The translations under genes were made by a program, and so were the position numbers. This document shows positions 8,275 to 17,054 of a stretch of DNA of 64,000 bases, piece after piece; the stretch's first letter is position 1; each line of letters opens with the position of its first letter. A model generated the notes under the pieces. That model searched no databases. It was not told where the DNA came from and saw only the letters and a program-made list of their open reading frames with translations. This DNA is from DIGJ01 sp031553075 (GTDB taxonomy: Bacteria > Bacillota > Clostridia > Lachnospirales > Lachnospiraceae). Where the stretch lies: NCBI GenBank assembly GCA_031553075.1, contig JAVBLX010000003.1, positions 1 through 64,000 of the forward strand. The letters are read 5' to 3'.

Positions 8275-8943
8275 ATGTTTAAAAAATATATAAAATACTT
8301 TATATTAGGTGCCATAACGCTGGCAGCATTTGCTATTTTATGTCCTATTATTTTAAACCAACCAGAAATCTTAAAAGCTTCCAAAAGTTCTTTTATGGCT
8401 AGATGGGGAGAATCTTTGAATCATTCATGGAAAGAGCGGAGTGTGTCAAAAACTAGTAATTTAGGAGAAGATTCTATTTATAAAAAAGGGAATAGAGTTT
8501 CTATTACAAATGCCGATATTGAACGAGCCACAAAATTCTTTCAGCTCAGTGGCGACAATGAAACCGTTGCCAGAGAGAAAGCAATTATCGAGACAGAGCA
8601 ATTATACGCCTTATATGCTGAAGCAATTAACAAGGGGTATTCTGTAACAGACCAAGAGGTCAAAGAATATTTGAACGAACTAAAAGAACTTCTTAATACT
8701 GCTAATAATAAAGAAGATATTCAAGATTTAATTCAAGCTTTTAATTCCGAAGAGGAATACTGGGAATTTCAATTTTCTGTATATCAGATAAATCTTCCTG
8801 TGCAAAAATACGTAAAGGATATTGAAGAGGCATATATGAAAGAATTGCAAATTTCTGGATTTACGGGTGATGCAGATAAAGAGTGGAGTGATCACTTTGA
8901 AGCCCTAAAGGAAGAGCTAGTTAAGAAAGAAGCATTTAAATAG
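8275..8943 (+). CDS. Membrane-anchored SurA_N-like protein of unknown function
   Basis: 222 residues with an N-terminal hydrophobic anchor (about 8-28) and a charged, helical outer part. The segment ITNADIERA...AREKAIIETEQLYALYAEAINKGYSVTDQEVKEY resembles the N-terminal chaperone region of SurA/PrsA-type proteins, but no isomerase domain follows. AAAGGAG precedes the ATG. It is 44 bases after the agrB fragment, on the same strand and equally AT-rich, so it is probably transcribed from the LytTR-controlled promoter and may be the remaining output of the quorum system. Function is not known. Confidence 0.65.
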   Translation: MFKKYIKYFILGAITLAAFAILCPIILNQPEILKASKSSFMARWGESLNHSWKERSVSKTSNLGEDSIYKKGNRVSITNADIERATKFFQLSGDNETVAREKAIIETEQLYALYAEAINKGYSVTDQEVKEYLNELKELLNTANNKEDIQDLIQAFNSEEEYWEFQFSVYQINLPVQKYVKDIEEAYMKELQISGFTGDADKEWSDHFEALKEELVKKEAFK

Positions 8944-8986
8944 CAAGAACTCCAATTTAAATTTGAATGAGGTTTGTAGGAATAAT

Positions 8987-9056
8987 ATTTCGTAAAATCC
9001 CAGAATTATATTAAGCAAGAAATTTGCTTGATATAATTCTGGGATTTATACGAAAT
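8987..9056. terminator. Very long hairpin, terminator or miniature inverted-repeat element
   Basis: Arms of about 30 bp are almost perfectly complementary (from TTTCGTAAAATCCCAGAATT to its mirror ending ATACGAAA) around a GAAA-containing loop. It lies 45 bases after the SurA_N-like gene. It is longer than an ordinary intrinsic terminator and lacks a clean U-tract, so a miniature mobile element is also possible. Confidence 0.6.
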
Positions 9057-9118
9057 CTCCCATTTGATCTTTCTTCCATAGTGGAAAAATTAATCTATTA
9101 GACAACGTTTGGTTTGGG

Positions 9119-10099
9119 CTAAAACAAAGGTTGATTCTCTTTATACTTATCCCTTGTTTGATATTTCTTCAAAAACCGCAGTGCCACTTCTCGATACCGC
9201 TCTGGTTCATGCATACTGGCAGTAGCATGGTCTGCTTCTTCAACAATCAGCAATTCCTTCTCCGCCATACAGGCTTCATAATTGGCTTTCCCCATCCACG
9301 TGGGCACAAAGTCATCTTTTCCGCCATGTATAAATAAAATTGGAATCCGATTGCTCTTTAAAATATCCAGCGTCGAGCAGTCCTTAAACCCATATTTCGC
9401 AAACACCTTAGAAACCAGATTTTCAATATATAAAATTGGAAATGGCGGCAAATTAAAGTCGCGCTTCAATATGTGTGCAAAAATATCCCAAGGCGAAGTA
9501 AACCCACAGTCTGCAATAATCCCCCTGACATTTTCCGGCAGCTCCAGTCCTGCTGCCATAAGCACCGTAGAGCATCCCATAGAAACTCCCGTAAGAAAAA
9601 TATCATGTTGTCCATTAAACCGCTCATTCAGATACTCCACCCACTGTTTACAGTCATATCGCTCCAAAACGCCAAATCCGATGCAATTCCCTTCACTTTC
9701 CCCATGACACCTTTGCTGGGCAATGAACAGATTATACCCCTGCTCATGGTAGAAATCCGCCACACAGCTAAAATCCCCATATCCATCGGAACGATAGCCA
9801 TGCATGAGTAAAATAGTCTGATCCGATTCCACCTCTGCCGGTACATAAAATCCCACCAGCTTAAGACCGTCTCTTGAGGTAATCGTCACCCGGTCCGATT
9901 GATGGGCACGAATCCATTTCTTTCCTTCCAGCACTTCCTTATGAAATTTCCCAAAACAAGCCACCTCTCTGTCATCATATCCATCTGGCAGCTCCCGTTC
10001 CTTCCACTTTAAAATAGAAAACCAGAAAAAGTATCCACATATCATAATCAAAATAATCAATAATATGAGGATAATTCCTATCCCAATCCCCACAGCCAT
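9119..10099 (-). CDS. Membrane-anchored alpha/beta hydrolase
   Basis: 326 residues: N-terminal transmembrane segment (about 5-28), then a serine hydrolase fold of the S33/BAAT-like group. Triad candidates: Ser in GVSMGCS, Asp in HGGKDDFVP, His in EADHATA; oxyanion segment LLMHGYRSDG. The catalytic domain should face the cell surface. It starts five bases after the stop of the class V aminotransferase gene, so the two form an operon, but the substrate cannot be told. Similar proteins are usually annotated only as alpha/beta hydrolase or lysophospholipase-like. Confidence 0.8.
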   Translation of the reverse strand: MAVGIGIGIILILLIILIMICGYFFWFSILKWKERELPDGYDDREVACFGKFHKEVLEGKKWIRAHQSDRVTITSRDGLKLVGFYVPAEVESDQTILLMHGYRSDGYGDFSCVADFYHEQGYNLFIAQQRCHGESEGNCIGFGVLERYDCKQWVEYLNERFNGQHDIFLTGVSMGCSTVLMAAGLELPENVRGIIADCGFTSPWDIFAHILKRDFNLPPFPILYIENLVSKVFAKYGFKDCSTLDILKSNRIPILFIHGGKDDFVPTWMGKANYEACMAEKELLIVEEADHATASMHEPERYREVALRFLKKYQTRDKYKENQPLF

Positions 10100-10104
10100 A
10101 TCAC

Positions 10105-11277
10105 TCAGCTCCTGTCATTCATAATCGCCGTGATTGCCTTCAAAGCATATTCAACCTCTTCCTCTGTGTTTTCATACCCAAAAGAAAACCTTATGGTCCC
10201 TTGTGGAAATGTGCCCAAAGACTTATGAGCACCAGGTGCACAGTGCATTCCAACTCTGGTTTGGATATGATATTCCTGATCCAGCCGAAACGCCAGCTCT
10301 GCTTCATCCAGTCCCGCACATTGAAAACTTACCACGGCACTCCGTCCTTTAATATTCTCTTTTCCAATTAACTTTATTCCTTCAATCTGACATATGCCAG
10401 TTATAAACTGCTCGGTCAGCGCAAGCTCCTTTTCCCTGATCTTATTAAGTCCCAGCGACTCAATCCATTCCAACCCTTTCCCAAGCCCCACAATCCCTGG
10501 AAGATTCAAGGTTCCGGCTTCAAATTTATCCGGCAAAAAATCCGGCGTATCCTCCTGATCAGAAATGCTCCCAGTACCACCTGTAATAATCGGCGTGATT
10601 ACTTCCGCCATTTCATCCGTCACCAGAAATCCACCGATTCCCTGGGGCCCTTTCAATCCCTTATGCCCGGTAAAAGCCAGAGCATCTATTTGCATTTCCC
10701 TCATGGATATGGGAAAAACGCCTGCCGTCTGGGCTGTATCCACAATAAAGCGAAGCCCGTGCTTTCTGGCAAGCTCCCCCACTTCTTTCAGAGGAAGAAG
10801 GGTCCCACATATATTAGACCCATGGGTTAAAATAATGGCTCTGGTATTCTCCTTAATCAACCTTTCCACTGCTGCCAAATCCAGCTCCCCTTTTTGATTA
10901 CAGGGGATTCGGTCAAAAGAAATCCGATTCTCCTTTTCCATCTGAACCAGCGGGCGCATCACTGCATTATGCTCCATCCCACTGACCAGCACATGGTCGC
11001 CTTCTTTTAAAAAGCCTTTTATAATAAAATTAAGAGCATAGGTCACGTTTGGGGTAAAAATCACATTCTTGGCCATTTGAGGAAGCGGACCAAAATCAAA
11101 GAAACGGCAAAGCCTTTCTCTTACCTCATAAACCTCACCCGCCGTTTCATATGCCGTTTGATAACTCCCCCGGCTGATATTGGAACCAGACTGTGCCATA
11201 AATCTGGTCATCGCTTCGATTACTCCTTCGCCCTTAGGAAAAGAGGTTGCCGCCTGGTCAAAATATATTCTATCCAT
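10105..11277 (-). CDS. Class V aminotransferase, cysteine desulfurase-like, of the selenium hydroxylase locus
   Basis: PLP enzyme close to cysteine desulfurases, in the subfamily that travels with selenium-dependent molybdenum hydroxylases (EF2568 type). Start MDRIYFDQAATSFPKG is chosen at 11277 because AGGAG lies eight bases upstream; an in-frame ATG at 11340 would add a non-homologous hydrophobic stretch. Visible: the PLP lysine in TGHKGLKGPQG and the mobile-loop Cys in GMHCAPGAHK, so desulfurase or selenocysteine lyase chemistry is possible. It probably supplies S or Se for hydroxylase cofactor maturation (inference from neighbours). Confidence 0.85.
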   Translation of the reverse strand: MDRIYFDQAATSFPKGEGVIEAMTRFMAQSGSNISRGSYQTAYETAGEVYEVRERLCRFFDFGPLPQMAKNVIFTPNVTYALNFIIKGFLKEGDHVLVSGMEHNAVMRPLVQMEKENRISFDRIPCNQKGELDLAAVERLIKENTRAIILTHGSNICGTLLPLKEVGELARKHGLRFIVDTAQTAGVFPISMREMQIDALAFTGHKGLKGPQGIGGFLVTDEMAEVITPIITGGTGSISDQEDTPDFLPDKFEAGTLNLPGIVGLGKGLEWIESLGLNKIREKELALTEQFITGICQIEGIKLIGKENIKGRSAVVSFQCAGLDEAELAFRLDQEYHIQTRVGMHCAPGAHKSLGTFPQGTIRFSFGYENTEEEVEYALKAITAIMNDRS

Positions 11278-11283
11278 ATTTAA

Positions 11284-11310
11284 ACTCCTATCTGCGCATA
11301 CAAATAAGAG
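11284..11310 (-). repeat. Leader hairpin element, partial copy
   Basis: On the minus strand this reads CTTATTTGTATGCGCAGATA then GGAGT before the ATG at 11277. It shares the TTATTTGTA, TGCGCAGAT and GGAG blocks of the copies before yqeB and pulA but lacks one hairpin arm. Confidence 0.55.
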
Positions 11311-11600
11311 GAGTAAAAGTCCTGCCTGTATACTACTCATGTTCTTTGCCTGCGTAAGACTGCTGGATATTCAACAATCTTTCTTTTTATTTTATCACAA
11401 ATTCTAGAATTTATCAGTGCTAATTTGGCAAAGTTATTATCTTGGGCACTCAAATCTTAAGCGGAGTATTTTTAAAGAACAAAAAATAATATTTGTATGA
11501 ACTCTTGCATGTATGAAAAATCCCTGCTAGAATATAAAAAGGGTATAATTTAAATCAATTTTAAGGACCACCATATTTTTGTTAAGGAGCAAATTATTTT

Positions 11601-11852
11601 ATGGACTATTATTTGATTACCTTCTCCAACACTCATGCCGCAATTGCGGCACAGAAGCATCTGGAAGGAAAATTGGCTTTTTCTACAATGCCAACATTAA
11701 GGGAGATATCCAACAGCTGCGGAATCTCCCTTAAAATAGTCTCTGATTCTTCCCAGCCAATTTTCGCTGCAATGGCAGGATTCGCCTCTGGTTCCCAGGT
11801 GTATCAGGTGTATGAAGTTTCAGGTAAGCAGATTACTTGCTTGAAATCTTAG
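11601..11852 (+). CDS. DUF3343 putative Se/S carrier protein
   Basis: 83 residues, a small soluble protein of the DUF3343 family, which has been proposed to act as a selenium or sulfur carrier and is found in selenium hydroxylase loci. It has FSNTHAAIAAQKHLE near the start (typical opening strand-helix) and a Cys in the middle (NSCGIS). It is the only gene of the locus between the aminotransferase and the hydroxylase that reads +, opposite to both. AAGGAG precedes the ATG. The carrier role is a family-level proposal and not evident from sequence. Confidence 0.8.
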   Translation: MDYYLITFSNTHAAIAAQKHLEGKLAFSTMPTLREISNSCGISLKIVSDSSQPIFAAMAGFASGSQVYQVYEVSGKQITCLKS

Positions 11853-11902
11853 CTCCAAATCGCTTCGTGGGCTACCCCTGTGGGTTTAGCGGTCATTTAA
11901 TT

Positions 11903-11934
11903 AAGGGCAATGCCATCTTTCAGACATTGCCCTT
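11903..11934. terminator. Bidirectional terminator between DUF3343 and xdh
   Basis: Stem AAGGGCAATG/CATTGCCCTT with a 12-base loop between convergent genes. Confidence 0.75.
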
Positions 11935-11943
11935 TGTTGACTT

Positions 11944-14514
11944 TCACGCCTTCTCATAAGGTGTATTCTTAAGCGACAGCACATTCCTAAACTCACCATC
12001 ATACCGATAATACGCCCCCTGGACCGCCGGAGCTGTAGGAATGGAGGTAATCTCCCCAATGCCAATCGCCCCGTAAGCATACTTAATCCCAGGCTTTTCA
12101 ATGATAATACTTTCCACATCCGGCACTTTATTGGCTCGGAATAATCCCAATGTACCAAACTTAGCCTTTGGTACTCCATTTTCCAGCGGATACTTTTCAG
12201 TCAATGCATAACCAAGTGACATCACAACGCCCCCCTCAATCTGACCTTCCACCGACTTGGGATTCACTGCCTTTCCAACATCATGAGCCGCCACAACCTT
12301 CTCAACCGTTCCATCTTCATTCAGCACACAGACCTGCGTTGCATATCCATATGCCACATGGGACACTGGATTCGGTACATCCGATCCCATCTTATCCGTC
12401 ATTCCCAGGAACTCCCCATAAAACTCCTGCCCCTCCAGTTCATCCAGACTCTTTCCACTATCCAGTTCCTTTTTGAGTTCCAGCGACGCCCGTCGTCCGG
12501 CTTCTCCTGTTAAAAGAGTCTGTCTGGAACCAGAAGTCGTTCCAGAATCAGGTGCAATTTTAGTATCCGCCTGATGATATACGATTTTATCCAATGTTAC
12601 CCCGATGGTTTCACAGATAATCTGAGTCAGCACCGTTCCCACACCCTGTCCAATGCAGGATGCTCCAGAATGAATATGGATCCTTCCATCCCGAATAATC
12701 AGCCGTACTCTTCCTGTGTCAGGTATTCCCACACCAACACCGGCATTTTTCATCGCACAGGCAATTCCTGCATATTTATTATTCTCAAATACCTCTTTTA
12801 CTGCTTCTAACGTCTCTACTAACCCAGTTGAGTCATCGGCAAGCTGTCCGTTGGGAAGCACCTGCCCTGGTCGGATTGCATTTCGATACCGAATCTCCCA
12901 TGGTGAAATACCCACCATCTCGGCCAGCAGATTCAGATTACATTCTGTGGCAAAACAGGTCTGGGTTACGCCAAAACCTCTGAACGCACCCGCTGGAGGA
13001 TTATTAGTATAAACTGCCTTTCCATCAATATCAATATTCTGATAATTATATGGACCAGCCGCATGGGTACAGGCTCTTTGCAGAACCGGACCGCCAAGAG
13101 ATGCATAGGCTCCCGTATCAGAGATCACCGTTGCTTTCATCCCGGTAAGATATCCACTTTCGTCGCAGGCGGTGGTGAACTCCATCCACATTGGGTGGCG
13201 TTTGGGGTGGACAATAATACTCTCGGCACGAGTCAGCTTCACCTTTACTACCCGTTTGGTCAAATAGGCAATCAGCGCCGCCTGGTGCTGAACGGAAACG
13301 TCTTCCTTGCCGCCAAAGCCACCGCCTACCAGTTTGTTTTCCACGATTACCTTCTCTGGATCAAGCCCCAGTAAAATAGATGTCTCATGACGGGTATCAT
13401 AAGTTCCCTGATCACTGGAATAAATGTATACACCATCCTCAAAAGGCATCGCAATCGCTGCCTCTGGCTCTAAAAATGCATGCTCCGTCCAAGGCGTTTC
13501 ATATTTTCTGGTCACCTTATACTTGGAATTGGCAATGGCTTCCTCTGCATTACCACGTACCAGATGTTCATGAGCAAGAAGATTTCCTGTGGAATGAACC
13601 TTGGGTGCATCCTCCTTTAATGCCTCGAAAGGAGACACCACTGGCTCTAGTACCTCGTATTCCACTTCAATCAATTGCTTTGCTTTCTCCAATATTTCCG
13701 GTGTCTCAGCCGCCACCAGGCAAATGCTGTCACCTAAATAACGGGTAGTACCCCCAACCGCAATCAGGGTATCCCAATCGTGTTTTAAATGTCCAACTTT
13801 ATTTTCTCCAGGAATATCCTCGGTGGTAAGCACCGCTACTACTCCTGGTAACTCTTTTGCCTTCTCTATATGAATAGCTTTGACAATCGCGCGAGGATGC
13901 TGGGTACGAACGGCACTTCCATAAATCATACCTTCGATTTCCATATCATCCACATATTCGCCGGTTCCCAGAACCTTGCTTTCTGCATCAATCCGATGAA
14001 GGTGATCTCCCACCTTGGCAACATCATCTCCTGAAAGTTTCCCCATCTCATTCGGTGTCTTATTTTCCCGAAACATTTGAGCGGCGAGTAACATGCCATC
14101 AATGATTTTCTTATATCCCGTGCAGCGGCAAATATTGTTTCGAATCGCATTGGCAGCTTCCGGTCTGGAGGGATTGGGATTTACATCAATCAAGGATTTG
14201 GCACACAGAACCATGCCTGGTATACAGAATCCACACTGTACCGCTCCAACTTCTGCAAAGGCATAAACAAATACATCCGTCTCTTGCTGGGACAATCCTT
14301 CTACCGTCAGAATTTCTTTTCCTTCCATCTTGGATACAGGCTGAACACAAGCTTTTACCGGCTTCCCGTCCACCAGAACTGTGCAGGTCCCGCAGGCACC
14401 CTCACTACAGCCGTCCTTTACCGACTTTAGCTTCAAATCGTCTCTTAAAAAACGCATCAGCTTTTTGTCTTCTTCTACCTGAACCCTTTTCCCATTGACG
14501 TTTAATGTAAACAT
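11944..14514 (-). CDS. xdh: Selenium-dependent xanthine dehydrogenase-like molybdenum hydroxylase
   Basis: 856-residue fusion of the iron-sulfur and molybdopterin parts of the xanthine oxidase family. Residues 1-75 form a plant-type [2Fe-2S] domain (GCSEGACGTCT and a later Cys); about 80-150 is the second [2Fe-2S] helical domain (CGFCIPG, NICRCTGYKK). The rest is the Mo-binding unit with GGGFGGKED, AFRGFGVTQ and GIGEITSIP motifs. Substrate is likely a purine or related N-heterocycle. In this group a labile selenium ligand on Mo is required, fitting the SelD, YedF, YqeB and YqeC genes around it. There is no FAD domain, so an external flavoprotein must pass electrons on; the GltA-like protein at 19218 is a candidate. 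AAGGAG precedes the ATG. Confidence 0.9.
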   Translation of the reverse strand: MFTLNVNGKRVQVEEDKKLMRFLRDDLKLKSVKDGCSEGACGTCTVLVDGKPVKACVQPVSKMEGKEILTVEGLSQQETDVFVYAFAEVGAVQCGFCIPGMVLCAKSLIDVNPNPSRPEAANAIRNNICRCTGYKKIIDGMLLAAQMFRENKTPNEMGKLSGDDVAKVGDHLHRIDAESKVLGTGEYVDDMEIEGMIYGSAVRTQHPRAIVKAIHIEKAKELPGVVAVLTTEDIPGENKVGHLKHDWDTLIAVGGTTRYLGDSICLVAAETPEILEKAKQLIEVEYEVLEPVVSPFEALKEDAPKVHSTGNLLAHEHLVRGNAEEAIANSKYKVTRKYETPWTEHAFLEPEAAIAMPFEDGVYIYSSDQGTYDTRHETSILLGLDPEKVIVENKLVGGGFGGKEDVSVQHQAALIAYLTKRVVKVKLTRAESIIVHPKRHPMWMEFTTACDESGYLTGMKATVISDTGAYASLGGPVLQRACTHAAGPYNYQNIDIDGKAVYTNNPPAGAFRGFGVTQTCFATECNLNLLAEMVGISPWEIRYRNAIRPGQVLPNGQLADDSTGLVETLEAVKEVFENNKYAGIACAMKNAGVGVGIPDTGRVRLIIRDGRIHIHSGASCIGQGVGTVLTQIICETIGVTLDKIVYHQADTKIAPDSGTTSGSRQTLLTGEAGRRASLELKKELDSGKSLDELEGQEFYGEFLGMTDKMGSDVPNPVSHVAYGYATQVCVLNEDGTVEKVVAAHDVGKAVNPKSVEGQIEGGVVMSLGYALTEKYPLENGVPKAKFGTLGLFRANKVPDVESIIIEKPGIKYAYGAIGIGEITSIPTAPAVQGAYYRYDGEFRNVLSLKNTPYEKA

Positions 14515-14652
14515 GACATTTCTCCTTTATGCAAATTGCACAGATTCGCTCTGCTTTCCAGCTTCTTATTGACAGATTACCACAATTTCAAAAAAACTTC
14601 AAGGACGGTTCTAACAAATTTTTAGTGTTTCTAAAAAATTTTTATCTCTTAT

Positions 14653-15351
14653 CTATACATCTAACCTGACATCAATATCCTCTAGTTCCTTCCTATCTTC
14701 GACAGGAACACCGACTACCTGCTCTGGATATTTTCCAATAATAGACCTTCCGCCAGTATCCCCTTCTAAATTAAAAAGTGCCTCAAAATATCCCTTGCTA
14801 AAGATACAGGGATTGCCTGATTTTCCTTGATAGGAGGTGCAAATAATTTTTGTTTGATTCTCTTCAAAGCAATTAATCAACCTAACTATCGTTTCCACTG
14901 TTAAAAATGGCTGATCACATACGCTAAATAGAATCCCTGCCACGCCTGGCGCCAGCTCCAGGATTTTTTCCATCCCCAAATGAATGGAGCCAGAGATTCC
15001 GTTCTCTGGATGGGGATTCAAAACCGTCTGGAAGCCCATTTCCTCTGCTGCCCTTTTTATCGCCTCATACTGGGTTACTACCACCACGGGAGCAACCTTT
15101 AATTTTGGCTCCCCTTTCCCCTCCCCTATACTTACATAAGCAGATGTCTGTTCCTGCACACTTCTTATCTTTTCGAATGCATGGAGATACAGGGGTTTTC
15201 CTTCTATTTCATCCAACAGTTTAATTCCGCCATAACGTATGCTATTCCCAGCTGCCAGTAAACATACTCCCAGCATACCAATTCCACTGTTTGATTCCAC
15301 TTTTTCCATTGGTGCACTTAGCCTTTCCCTACCACATTTTCCACTGTTCAC
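14653..15351 (-). CDS. MobA/MocA-like nucleotidyltransferase
   Basis: Predicted to add CMP (or GMP) to molybdopterin for the neighbouring hydroxylase (MocA/YgfJ subfamily). The nucleotide-binding opening LLAAGNSIRYGGIKLL (about residues 31-46) replaces the usual LAAGxSxRMGxxK; a later D in SVCDQPF binds Mg. 232 residues from ATG 15351, but the conserved part begins only at about residue 27; ATG at 15306 is an alternative start. It lies between yedF and xdh in the same minus-strand operon. The exact nucleotide is inferred from the family. Confidence 0.8.
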   Translation of the reverse strand: MNSGKCGRERLSAPMEKVESNSGIGMLGVCLLAAGNSIRYGGIKLLDEIEGKPLYLHAFEKIRSVQEQTSAYVSIGEGKGEPKLKVAPVVVVTQYEAIKRAAEEMGFQTVLNPHPENGISGSIHLGMEKILELAPGVAGILFSVCDQPFLTVETIVRLINCFEENQTKIICTSYQGKSGNPCIFSKGYFEALFNLEGDTGGRSIIGKYPEQVVGVPVEDRKELEDIDVRLDV

Positions 15352-15394
15352 TTAGCTTTTCCAGCTTGAAACCACGCTGCTGCGCTACATCTTC

Positions 15395-16012
15395 CTAACC
15401 AAATGATATTACCTTACCTGCCATCTCCATTTTTCCGGAAATATCATACATATTACTAACGGCTCCAACCTTCAGTTTTTCGGTAAGGGAATAAAAATTA
15501 AGGCAAGCACCACATACCAATATTTCCACACCTTTCTCTTTTAGTGTCTTTAAATGTTCAATTGCCTGGTCATCCTCTGCTGGCAGTTTTACTCCACTGT
15601 TCATCAGAAGAATGTAAGAAGGCAGTTTCTGTGACTCCGTCAAAGTATATAAATACATTCTCATCAAGTTCTGTCCCAGTTCCCGGTCACCTTCTCCGAT
15701 ATAATTCTTGCCAATAAAGATAACATAATCGGAATCCTTTTCCTTCTCTTTCCATGTTTCTCCGCTTGGCATCTCATCCAATAGAGCTTTTAAATCCCTC
15801 ACATCTTTTGAAAAGTAAACTGCGTAGCTGTCTCCCTCTTCCTTCACTTCTATCATATAACCTGTGCTGTCAGCAAGCTTTTTCAGATTTTCTACCGCTA
15901 TTTTATTATCTACCAATGTAATAATGCGTTCTTCGCCATGATCCATTTCCTTTTTTGTCATCACAACGGGCAGTGGGCAAGCTTTCCCTATTGCGTCTAT
16001 TTTTTTGCTCAT
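15395..16012 (-). CDS. yedF: YedF, selenium metabolism protein
   Basis: N-terminal TusA-like domain (about 1-75) with the conserved Cys-Pro in GKACPLPV, followed by a DsrE-like domain (about 100-200) containing a conserved Cys in LVCGACLNF. The protein is a marker of organisms with selenium-dependent molybdenum hydroxylases and probably handles the reduced selenium or sulfur. The start MSKKIDAIG at 16012 is preferred: GGAG is six bases upstream, and upstream in-frame ATGs (16033, 16024, 16015) would put non-homologous residues before the domain. Confidence 0.87.
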   Translation of the reverse strand: MSKKIDAIGKACPLPVVMTKKEMDHGEERIITLVDNKIAVENLKKLADSTGYMIEVKEEGDSYAVYFSKDVRDLKALLDEMPSGETWKEKEKDSDYVIFIGKNYIGEGDRELGQNLMRMYLYTLTESQKLPSYILLMNSGVKLPAEDDQAIEHLKTLKEKGVEILVCGACLNFYSLTEKLKVGAVSNMYDISGKMEMAGKVISFG

Positions 16013-16083
16013 CATATGCTCCATTCTGTACATCTTAACATGTACTTTTTTTATACTTTGCTATGAATGCCATCATCCTTTTA

Positions 16084-16929
16084 TTAATCATTACAACTTA
16101 GGATTATACTATCAGATTCTTCTCTCTTCTGAATACGGTAATGTGCTCCGTGTTCATACCCGCATATCGCTTCCAGTACTCCGCCGCCTATGGCCCTTGC
16201 CTTATCCGATATTGTATTGCAATATGCCAGTTCACACCGCGCATCAATGTCACCACATTTCATTCCTTCTGTCACCGCTACACATGGTTGAAGCATTCCT
16301 CTTACCATACCATCCATTTGTGCCAGAACCGGTACTCCTCCAGAACGGGCAACTAACTGCCCTTTTTTTACCAATTCTCCAATCCCTGCAGCTGGTTCGA
16401 AAACACCGTCTGCGGTTGCCCGGATAAGTCGCTCCTTGGAATATCCAGCAATATCCCCGGGCACACCAGTATTGGGAATTGCACTTCCCTCCCAGATGAC
16501 AGAACCAAGATAATGCCCCCGCTTTGTCTCTATTACCACATGACAATCCACTCCGGCAGTAAACCCCGGGCCCACACCAATCACCAGACCTGCGTCTTTT
16601 ATGGTCGTACCGAGATTTTTCTTGGCAATAATCGCATCTACTACAACGTCCGGACAATAGCTTTTAGCAATCTCCGCTGTTTCATCCACCATAACCGGAA
16701 TCTTTCCCATCCGCAGAAGCTTTTCAATTTCACTGCTTTTGCCAATGCAGACTGCCTTAACCCCTTCTACAACCGCCTCTTTCTCATAAACTGCTTGAGA
16801 AAAAGCCACCGTACGCCGTACGGTAGTGGGAATCGCCGTTTCCGTCATAAGCACATCATGTCCCGCTCTTTTTAAACGAACTCCAATCCCTGTCGCCAAA
16901 TCCCCAGCACCTCTAATTAAAACTCTCAT
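16084..16929 (-). CDS. yqeB: YqeB, selenium-dependent molybdenum hydroxylase accessory protein
   Basis: 282 residues starting MRVLIRGAGDLATG, a Rossmann-like NAD(P)/nucleotide-binding opening. It belongs to the YqeB maturation family found only with selenium-dependent molybdenum hydroxylases. ATG 16929 is chosen, with GGGAG six bases upstream; the in-frame ATG at 16950 would lie inside the leader hairpin. Second half: VIGVGPGFTAG and GxPGDIAGY segments typical for the family. It is likely needed to insert selenium or mature the Mo site; the chemistry is not known. Same strand as yqeC upstream and yedF downstream. Confidence 0.85.
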   Translation of the reverse strand: MRVLIRGAGDLATGIGVRLKRAGHDVLMTETAIPTTVRRTVAFSQAVYEKEAVVEGVKAVCIGKSSEIEKLLRMGKIPVMVDETAEIAKSYCPDVVVDAIIAKKNLGTTIKDAGLVIGVGPGFTAGVDCHVVIETKRGHYLGSVIWEGSAIPNTGVPGDIAGYSKERLIRATADGVFEPAAGIGELVKKGQLVARSGGVPVLAQMDGMVRGMLQPCVAVTEGMKCGDIDARCELAYCNTISDKARAIGGGVLEAICGYEHGAHYRIQKREESDSIILSCND

Positions 16930-16934
16930 ACCAG

Positions 16935-16996
16935 GCTCCCATCTGCGCACTCCTGTGCGCTTACAAATAAGGAGGAGTGAAATTTTTCTCTTTCAC
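16935..16996 (-). repeat. Leader hairpin element before yqeB
   Basis: Minus strand: a GTGAAA/TTTCAC hairpin, then CTTATTTGTAAGCGCACAGG and AGTGCGC, giving the hairpin GCGCA-C-AGGAG-TGCGC, ending in CAGATGGGAG, which is itself the ribosome site. It is closely similar to 25100-25157. Confidence 0.65.
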
Positions 16997-17054
16997 ACGT
17001 CCCATCATGCCGCTTCAGCGGCACAAACAATTAATGAAGGCTGCTAACAGTAAA

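Noticed and set aside
9282..9811. Overlapping + strand frames of 110-140 residues
   Set aside because: They lie antisense to the alpha/beta hydrolase, whose triad motifs are clear; shadow frames.
12168..13748. Several + strand frames of 75-120 residues
   Set aside because: Antisense shadows of the molybdenum hydroxylase gene, rich in His/Pro/Ser as expected for reverse frames.
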